Origin: Halorubrum sp. F4
GTDB lineage: Archaea > Halobacteriota > Halobacteria > Halobacteriales > Haloferacaceae
NCBI RefSeq assembly: GCF_027257195.1
Contig: NZ_JAPDFS010000004.1
Span: 281,758-345,757, forward strand
DNA: 64,000 nucleotides
Direction: 5' to 3'
Shown here: positions 53,179 through 64,000 of the stretch, in pieces
How the letters are laid out: every line of letters starts with the position of its first letter
How positions within the stretch are numbered: the stretch's first letter is position 1
Position numbers and translations under genes: made by a program
The notes under the pieces: model-generated
Databases searched by the model: none
Told to the model about the DNA's origin: nothing
Seen by the model: only the letters and a program-made list of their open reading frames with translations

Positions 53179-56100
53179 GTCAGAAAACACAAGATCCGAC
53201 CGAAGGCGGACAGATGCCCACCTACTGGGACGACAGTCAGGTAGACCACTTTATAACATCTGAGGCCCATACGAAACATAAGACGCCAGAGCAGTTCAAG
53301 GAGACCCACGTCGATATCGATCGGATTTTTGCCGATCATCTCACTCCGCTCGGAGTGTCGGGGAACTTCGTCACTCAGGAGGACGTCCTGAACGCGATCA
53401 CCGCCTCAGATATTCACGATCCGAACAGGATCTTCATTCTTCGAGGCGAACCAGGATCGGGGAAATCGCAGCTCTGCGAGTGGACTAAGTATCAAATCAA
53501 CGGATACGGTGACGATGATGACGGTATCGAGGACTACGTTGCGCTTCACGTATCCCGTAGCCAAACTCGGATGGACCAGATCCTCGACGTATTGACTGAA
53601 CCACTGGACGTCGAAACTGACGTACAGAATATCGACGATCTGGATCCATTCGACGCGGCCAGTGCGATCGTCGAATACTTGAACGGGATCTGGTCCACGG
53701 AACATTTTACTGATGAGGAGCTTCGTGAGCTGACCGAAAGCCGAGGAGACGACAGCGATCTTAGAGAGATCTTTGCGAGGAATATTCAGGACTACCAAGA
53801 CTCACTCGAATCGCGCGACGATAATCCGGATTTTAACTTGATAACTGATTCCGATTATCGAGACCTTCGACTTCAGGTCAGCTTCAGTACCAAGCTCACC
53901 GAAAATAAAGACCTATTGTATTCGGTCCTGAAAAACGAGGCTCACGAATACCTGTCACGAAATCTCGTCGGGGACTTCAAGGAGCAGCTCAAAGAATATT
54001 CAGACCAATACCAAGAGCAGGGGATTCGACCGGTACTCATCTGTGAGGACCTCACGACGTTCAGTGTCCTAAAAGAGCAGTTACTCGACCACATCTTCGA
54101 ACTCAGCAGTAGTTGCTACGACATCGTTCTCGGCTGGACTATCGGTTGGGAACAGGACAACATCAACGACGCACTCGCTCGTCAGGACGCTGCGACGTAC
54201 ATGAAGGGGCGGACTGAGGGTTACCTGACGATGACCGATGACAACGGTGAGGCGTACTTTCTCGACGACGACGTTTCCGTCGCCCTCGCCCGATCTTACC
54301 TCAATGCGATCAAGCGAAACTCGGATGTCAAGGAGGCCCCCGACGAGATACTTGAAGCCTTTGACAGACTGTACCCGTTCAACGAGCGATTCATCCACGT
54401 GGCGTATCGCCAGCTCAACGATGAAGGTAGCAATCGGAAAACGCCACGCTTACTCCTGCTTCGAGTGGTTAAGCACTGTCTGAAATCATCGCTACCCCCA
54501 TACGAATCGATGAAGTCGAACTCGTTCGTCGACACTCCGACGTTCGAGATCGACATGAAGTACGATCAGATCTACCAGGACATCAGTCGCTGGTATGGGG
54601 TTCCCGTGAAAGACGGAGTCGGCGTCAAGGTCGGGATCTTCGAAACGTTCGGTATCGAGCTACCAGATGATGATCTGGCATCAGTAAAAGATGGATATGT
54701 CGTGTTCGACCGGGGGAAGGGTAGTGCGGTCATCAAGAAGATCAAAAATCCGCCGACCCCGACACACGTCGAAGAGGAAGACGAAGATGAGAATGACACC
54801 GACGATACCGATGAGTCAGAGGACGACGGAGATGGGGAGTCCGAAGATGATGGCGATGAGGAAATTGAGATAGAGCCAGATCGGGAACTGACTGAGGAAG
54901 AGCGTGAGCGACAACAACAGTTCCAAGAGTTCCAAGATTGGGTAACCAACGGCGAGGAGTACCCGAGTTCCGATACGCTTCATGATGGGGCAGTCGCAAC
55001 ACTCGAACGCTGGCACGAGCCGACTCGTCTCGGACATCCGAACGCACCGACACATTCTACGGAAGACCGAACCGCCGGTGCGATCTACTACGCTCGTGGG
55101 GATAGCGTCCCGGTATCGATACAGGGAGACCAGCAGCGACAAGCAAGTATCGACATCGAACTCAAGTGGGGGGCAGACAACGCTGACCTCTACATGAGTA
55201 TGCTCGAATACGGCTTGTTTGACGTATTTGATCCTCAGACGACAAACTTCGACCAGTTGCGTGCTTGGGCTGATACCAACGTCGCGCAATTTAAGCGGGA
55301 GATGCGCGACGAGATCGAAGACTGTCTCCCCGACGAACTTGATATCGAAAAGACCCTCGTCTTGGCGAAAGTGTTCCTGATCAACGCTGCCCGCGGAGTG
55401 GAAATCGAAGACGACGGAATTCCCACCGATCTCGTCTTCGAAAACTACGATGCAAATCAGCCCTACGGTAAGCCGGTTCGGGAAAACTTCGAGAAGGACG
55501 GGTCATTCGGAAAGGCGTTCGGTCAGCTTACTGCGTCATCAAGTGCGGTCCACGACCTGATAGAGGGTTTCTTCCTTCTGCGGTCGAAGGTCGTCGATTA
55601 CGACCGATTATCTGATGCACGGCAGGAGATTTCAGAGGATTTCCAGGCCCATGTCGACGCCGCATTAGATATCGATCCGGCTGGTCTCGCCGACGCGTAT
55701 AAGATCGGTTCGACCCGGAACAACGCTACGACGAAGATGTCAAGTCTGTTGGATCGGGTTTCAAATTACGCTGCAGAACTCGACCGTCTCACGGTTGAGG
55801 ACGACGCTACACACATTCAGGAAGCACTCGAACCGATCGAGCGATGGTACGATAACAGTCACACGGTCGATGATCTCGCGGACTGGTTCGAGACGCTGTA
55901 TCAGTGTGCCGGGGCGATGGACGTGCCCCTCAAGTCGAGTTACGACGAGGCTTACGAAACGCTCACCGAGAATCCCGAAGACGTGCGACTGAGTGACTTC
56001 GGAGACGACGTTGAACGGTTCCGGAACATGGACGACGTGTACGGGGTCACGTTGATCGCTCGATTGCACGACTTCGCTCGGAGTCAGCACGAACAGGAAG

Positions 56101-56261
56101 CCTGGGAGATTTACGAGGCATTCGACTCGCTCATTAGCGACCTGCAGGAGGTTGACCACGCAACTGGTTCCGATCTCGAACAACGCCTCCAACAACTCGA
56201 CGAGTACAGTGATTACGAACAGAACAGGCAGAGCATCCTCTCAATTACGGAGGAACTGTAA
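53175..56261 (+). CDS. Defence operon gene C: large P-loop ATPase (DpdH-like?)
   Basis: 1028 aa. Walker A GEPGSGKS at about 91-98 (FILRGEPGSGKSQLCEWTKY), Walker B VLICED at about 287-292 followed by LTTFSVLKEQLLDHIFELSS, and a GWTIGWE motif. A very acidic linker (about 535-580, Asp/Glu/Thr) separates the NTPase half from a helical C-terminal half (about 600-1028). The architecture suggests a motor or switch ATPase, not an ABC protein. A DpdH or PbeC role is plausible but unproven. Confidence 0.75.
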   Translation: MSQKTQDPTEGGQMPTYWDDSQVDHFITSEAHTKHKTPEQFKETHVDIDRIFADHLTPLGVSGNFVTQEDVLNAITASDIHDPNRIFILRGEPGSGKSQLCEWTKYQINGYGDDDDGIEDYVALHVSRSQTRMDQILDVLTEPLDVETDVQNIDDLDPFDAASAIVEYLNGIWSTEHFTDEELRELTESRGDDSDLREIFARNIQDYQDSLESRDDNPDFNLITDSDYRDLRLQVSFSTKLTENKDLLYSVLKNEAHEYLSRNLVGDFKEQLKEYSDQYQEQGIRPVLICEDLTTFSVLKEQLLDHIFELSSSCYDIVLGWTIGWEQDNINDALARQDAATYMKGRTEGYLTMTDDNGEAYFLDDDVSVALARSYLNAIKRNSDVKEAPDEILEAFDRLYPFNERFIHVAYRQLNDEGSNRKTPRLLLLRVVKHCLKSSLPPYESMKSNSFVDTPTFEIDMKYDQIYQDISRWYGVPVKDGVGVKVGIFETFGIELPDDDLASVKDGYVVFDRGKGSAVIKKIKNPPTPTHVEEEDEDENDTDDTDESEDDGDGESEDDGDEEIEIEPDRELTEEERERQQQFQEFQDWVTNGEEYPSSDTLHDGAVATLERWHEPTRLGHPNAPTHSTEDRTAGAIYYARGDSVPVSIQGDQQRQASIDIELKWGADNADLYMSMLEYGLFDVFDPQTTNFDQLRAWADTNVAQFKREMRDEIEDCLPDELDIEKTLVLAKVFLINAARGVEIEDDGIPTDLVFENYDANQPYGKPVRENFEKDGSFGKAFGQLTASSSAVHDLIEGFFLLRSKVVDYDRLSDARQEISEDFQAHVDAALDIDPAGLADAYKIGSTRNNATTKMSSLLDRVSNYAAELDRLTVEDDATHIQEALEPIERWYDNSHTVDDLADWFETLYQCAGAMDVPLKSSYDEAYETLTENPEDVRLSDFGDDVERFRNMDDVYGVTLIARLHDFARSQHEQEAWEIYEAFDSLISDLQEVDHATGSDLEQRLQQLDEYSDYEQNRQSILSITEEL

Positions 56262-56262
56262 C

Positions 56263-57087
56263 ATGTCCAACTCGGAATCCTTACCCACGGTAGTCGGCGC
56301 GCTCGAAGACAAGGCTAGGGAACACAAACAGGCGGAGAACACGCAGTACCACGTCTCGGTCGCGCAGCACAACATCCGGGAAGTGAACAATGCGATAACC
56401 GAATTGGAAGAGGCACTCAATGATCTCCGATACTACGAGACAATACTAGAGGAGGCGTTTAATGAGGAATCTCCAACCATGCTTAATAGTGCCGTACAGA
56501 CCGCTGAGCAGGCAGTTGGTGTGACTCAAGATGAGTTGTTGGGTAACGTGCAGAGCAAGGAGATGGATGACAGCGAGGTTGAACTCAGTGGAGACGACGC
56601 CGACTTGACGGTCGAACTCACTCCAGAGGTTGAGACCCAGGTGAGCCAAATCCGATCAGCGAAAAAGCAAGTGGAGAGCGTCGCTCAGACCGTTCGGAGT
56701 CAGTTAGAGAGCAAGCGAGACGACTGGGTTACGAAGGTCAATGCGGCAGAGGAGTTACAGAAAATCCTCGGTGGGCAGAACTCCGACTTTGCGAAAACTC
56801 TGAACCACATGCAGCGGCTCCTCAACCGCGAATTGATGGACTCAAGCGGAAGAGCGTCAAAGTTCGTCTCCGAGTGGGACAACGCCACCAGTAACTGGGA
56901 CAAGCACCAGTCACTCCAGAGCTTCGACGATTTTCAGGATCGACACGACCTTTCCGATTCGACGATTGAAGACGTGAAAACGTTGAGCAAGTCCCAGCGT
57001 CTCACGTTGGCTGACGTGTCCCTCGATTCGCTGAAAGAGATGAAACGCGTCAGCGAACTAGAATCGGCTGTTGAGCTCAGCCTCTGA
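56263..57087 (+). CDS. Defence operon gene D: coiled-coil protein, 274 aa
   Basis: 274 aa, almost wholly helical. Heptads are clear at about 30-65 (REVNNAITELEEALNDLRYY) and about 115-165 (QVSQIRSAKKQVESVAQTVR). No enzyme motif. It likely bridges the ATPase and the helicase. Position between them matches DpdI. It starts 1 base after the ATPase stop and ends 2 bases before the helicase start. Confidence 0.7.
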   Translation: MSNSESLPTVVGALEDKAREHKQAENTQYHVSVAQHNIREVNNAITELEEALNDLRYYETILEEAFNEESPTMLNSAVQTAEQAVGVTQDELLGNVQSKEMDDSEVELSGDDADLTVELTPEVETQVSQIRSAKKQVESVAQTVRSQLESKRDDWVTKVNAAEELQKILGGQNSDFAKTLNHMQRLLNRELMDSSGRASKFVSEWDNATSNWDKHQSLQSFDDFQDRHDLSDSTIEDVKTLSKSQRLTLADVSLDSLKEMKRVSELESAVELSL

Positions 57088-57089
57088 CG

Positions 57090-60000
57090 ATGCAGGATCC
57101 AGTATCCAGAGGGGAGCAAATGCGAGCGGCCTACCGAGACTACTTCATCGGTCGAGGTGGGCGCGCTGCACGGAGCGTTGCGAATCGCTTAGCCGACGGT
57201 GAGAGTGATGTCACGGGCATGCGCGGCCCGTACTTGCAGGCACTCGACATTCCGAACTGGAGCGACCGTTCATGGGAGTCGTTTGCCCGATCAACCCACC
57301 TCGAACCCCACATCAGGCGCGCATTTTCTCAAATCGGGTTTGAGCGGCTTTACGATTTTCAGGAACGCAGTATTGAGGCTGTACTAGATGGCGACGACAC
57401 TGTCATTACGGCTGCAACGGGGCGAGGCAAAACCGAAGCCTGGCTCATCCCCATTCTCAACCGGATCCTCGAAGCGAAACGCCAGGGAGACGAAGAAGAT
57501 GAAACAACCGTCAAAGCGACGCTTATCTATCCGACGAAGGCGCTCGCCCAAGATCAGCTGAAACGACTCCTACAGTATCTCTATCTCATCAATAAGCAGC
57601 TGAAGTCCTCTCAGCGTATTTCAGTCGGGATATTTGACGGAGACACGCCACGCAACGTGAGTGAGTCCGGTTCGGAGGGGTACCTTAACGCTACCTTCCG
57701 CCACTTTGAATGTCCCGGATACAACTCCGATTTGGAAAAATGCCAAGACTGCGGTGCAGGCGTTCGGGTCAGAAATACCGGGTCCCGTTTCAAGCTTATT
57801 CCGGAGAAAGCACACTGTGAGAACGATGATCCGAACGATGTCCCCCTCGATTTCCTCCGATTAACACGATACGACATCCTGGAAAACGGAGTTGATATCC
57901 TCCTTACGAATCCCGACTCAATCAATTACCGGCTTATCAACACCAACGCGGATGACGAGCACGAGAGGTTCATCTACGAACCGGAATTCCTCGTGTTCGA
58001 CGAGGTACATACGTATGACGGTCTGTTCGGTTCCTACACCTCAACGTTGATGAAGCGGATCCAATCACTACGTGACGAACGAGGTGAAAACAGCCTACAA
58101 CTCATTGCGAGTAGCGCAACTGTAGAGAACGATGTCGAGCTCTTTCAGAAGGTCAGTGGGGCGATCGACGTAACTCAGGTGAGTGAGTCACCCCGAGAAC
58201 TAGGAGGGGACGACCCATCATCCGTCCCGGAATCCCTGACTTCGCGGGAGATTACCGTGGATGGTATTCTTGAGGCGACGGCTAATGAGGAGGATACTGT
58301 TCCAGGGCTGGACTCGTTCGAATACAAGTTAGAAGACGCGTCCCATTACGACCGTGAGCGCCGAGAAACCTTGGTCGCCGACGGGCTGTTTGATTATCTA
58401 ACCGGATGCCCCGATGATCCCGCAATACAGGTAGTGCAGTACGTGCATCAGCTTCTCTACGAGAACCCGCTCACCCGTTCGGAATTGCACAAGCAACTTT
58501 CCACCGAATTGAACCTCGACGAAGGTGACGTCGAAACTCTCATCAAAAACGTACGTACGTTGGGCGAATTTTCCGGGATACTGGAGAACCGAAGCCACCT
58601 GTTCTCGTGGCCAATCGATGGATTTTACGCTTGTGTGAGGTGTGACGCTGTCTACCGTACACCACAAGACAGGTGTCGTGAGTGTGAATTCGACTTCGTA
58701 ACTCGGTCCACATACTGTAGATCTTGTAGCGACGAACACCTCATCGCTTGGTACTGCCCCGAATGCGACCAACTAGAACCGTACACGCCGACGGAACATG
58801 GATCGGTCGGGCAAGACGAGGAACACCTGTGTGGGAACTGTGAGTCGGCGGATAGGGGTGATGTACACTCCCTGAAAGCAACGTTCCGACCGTTCCTACG
58901 CTGCGCGGACTGCGACCGCATTTCAGAACGGAGAACCACACACGACTGCGGGAACTGTGGGGGTAGAACAGTTAGAACTGCTCCCGATACGTTTACCTGT
59001 ATCAATCCGGGATGCGGTTCGACCCACGAAGCAAACCAAATCTGTAACCACTGTGAGGGCGACACGTTCGAGGTCGCGGTCTGCGAGGGATCGTTCGAAT
59101 GTACTGACTGCGGATCGTCCTACCGGAGACCTTCGGAAGCACCGGGTACCTGCATGGAATGTGAAGCCACTCTCAGATCGACTCGGTTCATCCCCTGGGT
59201 CTGTACTAACGACAGTTGCGATAGAATACATTTCCGGGAGGGGATGGAGGAGTGTCCATGCGGCCAGACGGAGTTTGTCAAACGGGGACTTTTGGAGATA
59301 AGGCACGATCAACATTGTCGGTCGTGTGGTACGGCGTTCGTCGGAGACTCCGAGTGCAGTTGTGACACACCGGACATCCATCCGAGAACCGGAGCACACC
59401 AAGCATACAAAACGCTTGATAGGGACACGGCGATCCATTCGATGAGTTCACATGGCTCGGCGGTACCGTGTCCGCACTCGTATACCCGGTTCGAGATCGG
59501 GAGTCGATTTGACGAGTTAATGCGGAGCCCGAACAACCTCGCAGCGACGACTTCTCAATACCTGCTCCGGGCTGTCGCGGATGACGAAGGACAACGGGCA
59601 GCCAAGTTGCTCTCGTTCGCCGATTCCCATCGGGATATGAAGGAGCTTAGTCGGGACTTTAGCGAACCGGAAGTCGAAACCCTACTTGACCAACTGCTCG
59701 TTCGAGCCGGAGCAATCGAAGGGCAAGCACATAGCTGGATATCGTTTGACCAAGTCATCGAGTATGCAGACGAGGCGATCGAGGACCTGAATGACTCGCT
59801 TGAACCGCCTCGCGTCGCGCGAAACGTCGAGGTCGATCTCAAGTCGAGACTGAAAGACCAACCACGGAAACGATGGGATGACGACGAGGCCCTCCAAGAC
59901 AGGCTCTCGCGTCGCGCCCTAACGCACACCTACAGCCAGCGGTTCGGAGAACGAGACCAGCCCCTTTCAGAACTCGGACTTCTCGACGTAAGGTTTGCCC

Positions 60001-60845
60001 CAGGGTTAGAATCCCTCTCTGCGGACGAACGGGCAGTCTTACGCGAACTCGTCGATGCCGGTAACGGATATCGAGTGGCGAACTTCAACGATCCCGGCGG
60101 GCAACGAGGCGTGGACGACATAATCGGCGACCTCGTCGATCGTGATATACTCGCCTATGGCCATTCGGAAGAGTACGTGTCCTTCGCACCGGAGGCGTTA
60201 GAGATCACGGCTGCGGGGGAGGGCGACAATATCCGATTCGACCCGGAATCAGAACAGTACTACACGTCGCTTCATCACCAGTTCGGACTTGCTGATCAGT
60301 CCACAGTACGTTCGAACGCGTCGGTCAGCGACTTGGCGTCCGTCAACCATCCACGGTTCACACAGCGGGCCCATCGGATAGAATACTCCCAAACGCGAAT
60401 CCTACTTTCCGAGGAGTATCTTGGAACGACCGACAAGCGGAAGAGGCGGGAATTGGAGTTCCTGTTCCGAGAGGAGAACTATCCCCATCACCTTTCGTCC
60501 GGCCCAACCATGGAGCTCGGTGTCGATATCGGATCGCTCGACGCGTTACTACTGTACGGGACGCCGCCAAACATGAACGCCTACCTTCAGCGAGTCGGTC
60601 GTGCTGGTAGGAGCTCACATTCCTCACTGGTACATTCCGTGAGCCAGCGGAATCCCATCGACTACTACTACTACGACCACCCGGACGAACTCATTTCGGC
60701 AGAGCCCACACCGGTTCCGTTGAATGAACACAACGAAGGGACGATATTACCGGGCAACTTTACGACGTTGACGAACAGAAGAATGAGAAGACGGACGATT
60801 TTATCGAGGGTATTTATAATTTCATTACTCATTCAACACATCTAA
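57090..60845 (+). pseudogene. Defence operon gene E: DEAD-type helicase with zinc-knuckle array, C-terminus lost
   Basis: Helicase homology spans about 1216 codons; the frame runs on to 60845 with an unrelated tail. Q-motif YDFQERSI (about 88), Walker A ATGRGKTE (about 109-116), DEVH (about 304-307), SSATVEN (about 340), then about 15 Cys pairs at residues 513-757, then RecA2 with TMELGVDIGSLD and QRVGRAGR (about 1167-1174), then QRNPIDYYYYDHPDE. Relatives continue for several hundred residues, usually including a C-terminal zinc domain of the DUF1998/MZB type. Here that part is gone; PLNEHNE is the last conserved piece. Compare DpdJ, PbeD-like and DISARM DrmA helicases. Confidence 0.82.
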
Positions 60846-63718
60846 TTGCTATTATTGCTGTTCTTGCAATTGCTGCAGTCGCATCCAGCTTTATGGGATT
60901 CGATAATATTTCAACCAGTCTGTTGATTTTGATTGCCGCGCCGTTGTTGGTGTTTATGGCAGAACAGTTGCAAACGGCTACAACGACACTTCAGCGGAAG
61001 TTTGTGTATCCTCGGAAAGAGTGGTCTGGTGCCTATGAGCGGATCTTTCACCAATTGATCGATAAGGCACAGGAAGATACGAATACGAACCGTATTATCA
61101 TTTCAATTGATAATCTGGATCGGTGCCAAAGTCGGACAGTCTACGAGGTGCTTGTTTCTTTGAAGACATTCATGGATGTCTCGCCGTGTATCTATATCAT
61201 TCCATGTGATGATGATGCGCTAAAAAGCCACATTCAGCAAATTGATCACCAGGAGGGGACATATTTTAAAGAGGGCCAGAATACTCGTGAGTTCTTGAGG
61301 AAGTTTTTCCAGACGACTATTCGGATTCCGCCGATACTTGCGGATGATATTGAGGCATATGCTGAATCTCAGAATGATCGATTGAATCAGCCATATAACC
61401 CGGAGGTGTTGGACGTACTGACTAAGGCATACATCAAAACACCTCGTCGTATCAAGCAGGGTCTTAATCGAGTTACGGCGTTACGGTTGCTTGCCGAAGA
61501 GATAGAGGAGAGTGATGCAGGGTTAGAGCAGACCCGTGTTACGGATCATCCTGCATTTCTGGCAAAAATTGCGGTGCTAGAAGAGGATTATCCGGATTTC
61601 TATAATGCCTTACAAGAAAACCCTCGACTCTTAGATGACGTTGATCGGTTTTTTATTGGAGATCTACCTGAAGAGCGCAAAGGTGAAGTTGAGCGGTTGT
61701 TTGAGGAAACTGCAGCGGAAACGAGCGGTATTTCGAATTTGCGGACGTTTTTGAAAGCTACGCGCCCGACTTCGGTTCCAGATATTAAGCCATTCTTACA
61801 TCTGAGTGAGCCGCAGTATGCAGGCGCACTTGATACAAATTTTGTCCAGTTTCTCCGAACAAATCAAGTTGAAGATGTTAAACAGTTACTTGACGATGTT
61901 GATGAGGAAGCCGATGAGCCGTTTGCCGTCCACTGTGAGGCGATTGAAGATATTCTGGATGAGTATGACCAAGAAAGCCGTGACCAAGCACTCTTCAGCA
62001 CTATTGAGAGCATTCTTGAAGTCTTTGACCAGTTTGATGACACTGCGAAACGGCGGATTGCTGATGCGGTAGGGGAGGTGCTTACGGTACGTCTCGGTGA
62101 TGGTTTTGTCGAACGATTCAATCTTTATGACCTTATCTGGCTGCTGGACCGAATTTCAGAACCAGGTATCCGTGTAAACCTCCTGACGGAGCTTGCTACG
62201 ACAGTGGTGGTCGATGGAGAATGGCAGAAGAATCGCCTCGAAGCGTTCATCGCATATTCGTACAGATACGAGGATGGAAAGTCTGAGCGTGTTCATAGAC
62301 CGCTTCCACAAAGGACAATTCGGATGTTGTCTGATCAGTTGTTGGAGCTCCCGAAGGGAGATGATAGTGATACGTTTCAGGAGTCCGCATTTGGGGAAGC
62401 ATTGGAGTATATTCGGTATGCGGGCCCAGGGTGGAGCCTTTTGACAGACGATCTGATGGAACCACTGGTAGAGGTCATTAACCGTGAAGAGGAAGATTCT
62501 GAGTTTGTTAATGCTGATCTGTACGTGAAGTTGGATCCGGGTGCGTCTCCTGAAATTCGTGGCCAATTCGTGTGTCAGTTGCTTGAATTCTCGCCTTCCA
62601 GTAATGAAAACCGGGCTAATCGTACTTATAATACATTAGCGGAGCATCTATTAGAGGTTGAACCAGAGATTGATGAGGCATCTGCAGATTCACTTTATGA
62701 TCATATCGGTCAGGTGGTAGACTCGAAGGATACGAATGCTATTGATGTTGTGGAGGCTGGGTTCCACTTTTACGAGTCTGCTACAAGTGAGGCACGAGAA
62801 CAATTCAGTCAAACAGTAGCTACGCTTCTTGAGGACTGGGGACTGAAATACGCACAGAAACCGATGGGGTGGGCAAAAGAATATGAGACTAACGAGATAT
62901 TCGAAGATTCGAAGATTTTCATGGCGTATATGTCACAAGTTCCGGACAAATTCTCGAATAGCAGCACCGTTAGTACGGTTGTATCACGGTTCTCGGAGCG
63001 GTTCGATACAGAGCTGAATGAGGATATGGAGCGGTTGATTGATACCGCTGATGACGATGAACGCCAGTTGGGTGCTGAGATCTTTAGTTCTACGCCGTAT
63101 CGATTTGAGAATTCACAGGATCTGGTAGTTAAAACGTGTTTGAAGCAAGCTCAACGAGCTGGAACGGAGTATCGTCAATCGTATTTGAAGGCAGTAGCTG
63201 TCGTGTATGATGCTATTGAGGAGAGTAGTCAACAGACCTTCATCGACCGGTTGGAAGAATTCTTGGAGGAACGCACGTCAAGCGATTATCAAGCCTTCAG
63301 GGATGTTTGGAATCAGATCGAGGGCGTGGTTGAGCCTCGGTACAAGCGGCAGTTAGCCGATTCGATTATCGAAGTATTGGAGGACGAATCAGTACCTCCG
63401 GAAGAGTTGGTCTCGGTCATCTACAATATCCATGATGAGCTCAGTGAAGGAAAACTGCAGCGCTGTATTGAAATAATGGTAAACGATCTTAGTAATGCAA
63501 ATAATAAGCAGGCTCGCACCATCTTTGACCTACTTAGTGAATGCCCTAACTTTACTGATTCAGAGGACGCAGTTCTCACACGAATTGAAAGCTTCCTCGA
63601 TCAAAATAGCGCAAAAAGCTCAACCACAAACGCAATTGATAGCGTATTAACCGCATTAGAAGAACGGGGTAGTCCCGATGGAGAACGGATTGCCACCATC
63701 CGGGAGAACTACCTCTAA
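60743..63718 (+). pseudogene. Membrane KAP-family P-loop NTPase, N-terminus missing
   Basis: The frame can be followed back to 60743 (DITGQLYDVDEQ), where it meets the helicase. About 990 codons remain; a start at 60893 (MGFDNISTS) is formally possible. Two membrane helices (THLIAIIAVLAIAAVASSF; LLILIAAPLLVFMAEQL) and Walker B IIISIDNLDRC with PCIYIIPCDDDALKS mark a KAP NTPase, in which the helices lie between Walker A and B. The P-loop part before them is missing. A long helical C-terminal region follows. It is much richer in A+T than its neighbour. Confidence 0.75.
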
Positions 63719-64000
63719 TTAGGATGGAAACGGAGAGAAGGGGAAGGGAAGGTTACTCGTGGTCGTGGAGTCAATCGGTGGCGTCTGCGTTGACATAGAT
63801 CGAATCCCGGGCGGTGATTTTTGCGATGAATACACAATCTTCGTTGACCTATCGTCACCGTCCTTTGAGCCTCCCGTAGTGCGTGCATGCAAAATATGCA
63901 CGTTGTATCTTGCAAGCCTCTAAGAAAATATCCGAAGGCTAGGGTCGTGGAGTAGATTAGAATATACGCCTCTATTACTGTGTCAACAGATACCGAGATA
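63719..64000. other. Gene-free stretch at the right window edge
   Basis: 282 bases with no supported gene; small minus-strand frames (63719-63901 and 63715-63915) look random. It holds an inverted repeat CGTGCAT-N7-ATGCACG at 63882-63902 and a C/T-rich stretch on the minus strand just after the KAP stop (63719-63755), which may act as terminator. The island's right end is not reached. Confidence 0.5.

Noticed and set aside
63715-63915. Small minus-strand frames at the right edge
   Set aside because: Short, overlapping each other in two frames, Pro/Ser/Arg-rich, with no supporting context.

Overview
The window looks like chromosomal DNA of a haloarchaeon, probably Halorubrum-like. Positions 1-44.6 kb are very GC-rich, the encoded proteins are strongly acidic, and many genes have a TTTAAG or TTTATTTA-type TATA box about 25-30 bases before the start codon, the usual leaderless haloarchaeal arrangement. 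Several genes belong to haloarchaea-restricted families, and exported proteins carry Tat-type (RR) signals with lipoboxes.

Region 1 (1-44.6 kb) is a dense, ordinary core region. In order it holds: a chemotaxis transducer cut by the left edge; the D-glutamate pair dgcN/dgcA; a thiolase; gpmI; an ArsR-type regulator; an EamA exporter; deoC; an APC permease fused to two Usp domains; a BolA protein; a MoaB with a His-rich head; a four-PAS histidine kinase; FAD oxidoreductases; a GNAT protein and a methyltransferase; a AAA+ ATPase with a His-rich tail; idi; a tandem pair of moeA genes, one fused to a periplasmic-binding-type domain; a PHP phosphoesterase; small acidic haloarchaeal proteins; a deaminase/PfkB pair beside a BtpA-like protein; a pterin dehydratase; a DUF4382 lipoprotein; a GlcD-type dehydrogenase; an aminotransferase; and a complete polyamine-type ABC transporter operon.

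Region 2 (about 44.7-64 kb) is an integrated, lower-GC accessory island. Its left border is unusually clear. Only the C-terminal part of mutY remains (44735-45184). Homology stops abruptly just downstream of where the catalytic Asp would lie, and a tyrosine-recombinase module follows. The island then carries small hypothetical genes, an ADP-ribosylglycohydrolase and a CARF-HTH (Csa3-like) regulator. The regulator is transcribed divergently from a tightly packed five-gene operon (51389-60738) encoding two small proteins, a 1028-aa P-loop ATPase, a coiled-coil protein and a large DEAD-type helicase with an array of about 15 zinc knuckles. I read this as a multi-gene anti-virus system of the ATPase-plus-helicase kind. 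The nearest architectures I know are DpdG-H-I-J, archaeal PbeABCD and DISARM. No DNA-modification gene and no CRISPR array is visible.

The helicase is cut at about 60738, just after the motif following its GRAGR box. It is joined out of frame to a still more AT-rich remnant of a membrane KAP-family NTPase that lacks its Walker A region (60743-63718). This is either a recombination junction between two defence loci or an assembly chimera. The right end of the island, and any second half of mutY, lie outside the window.
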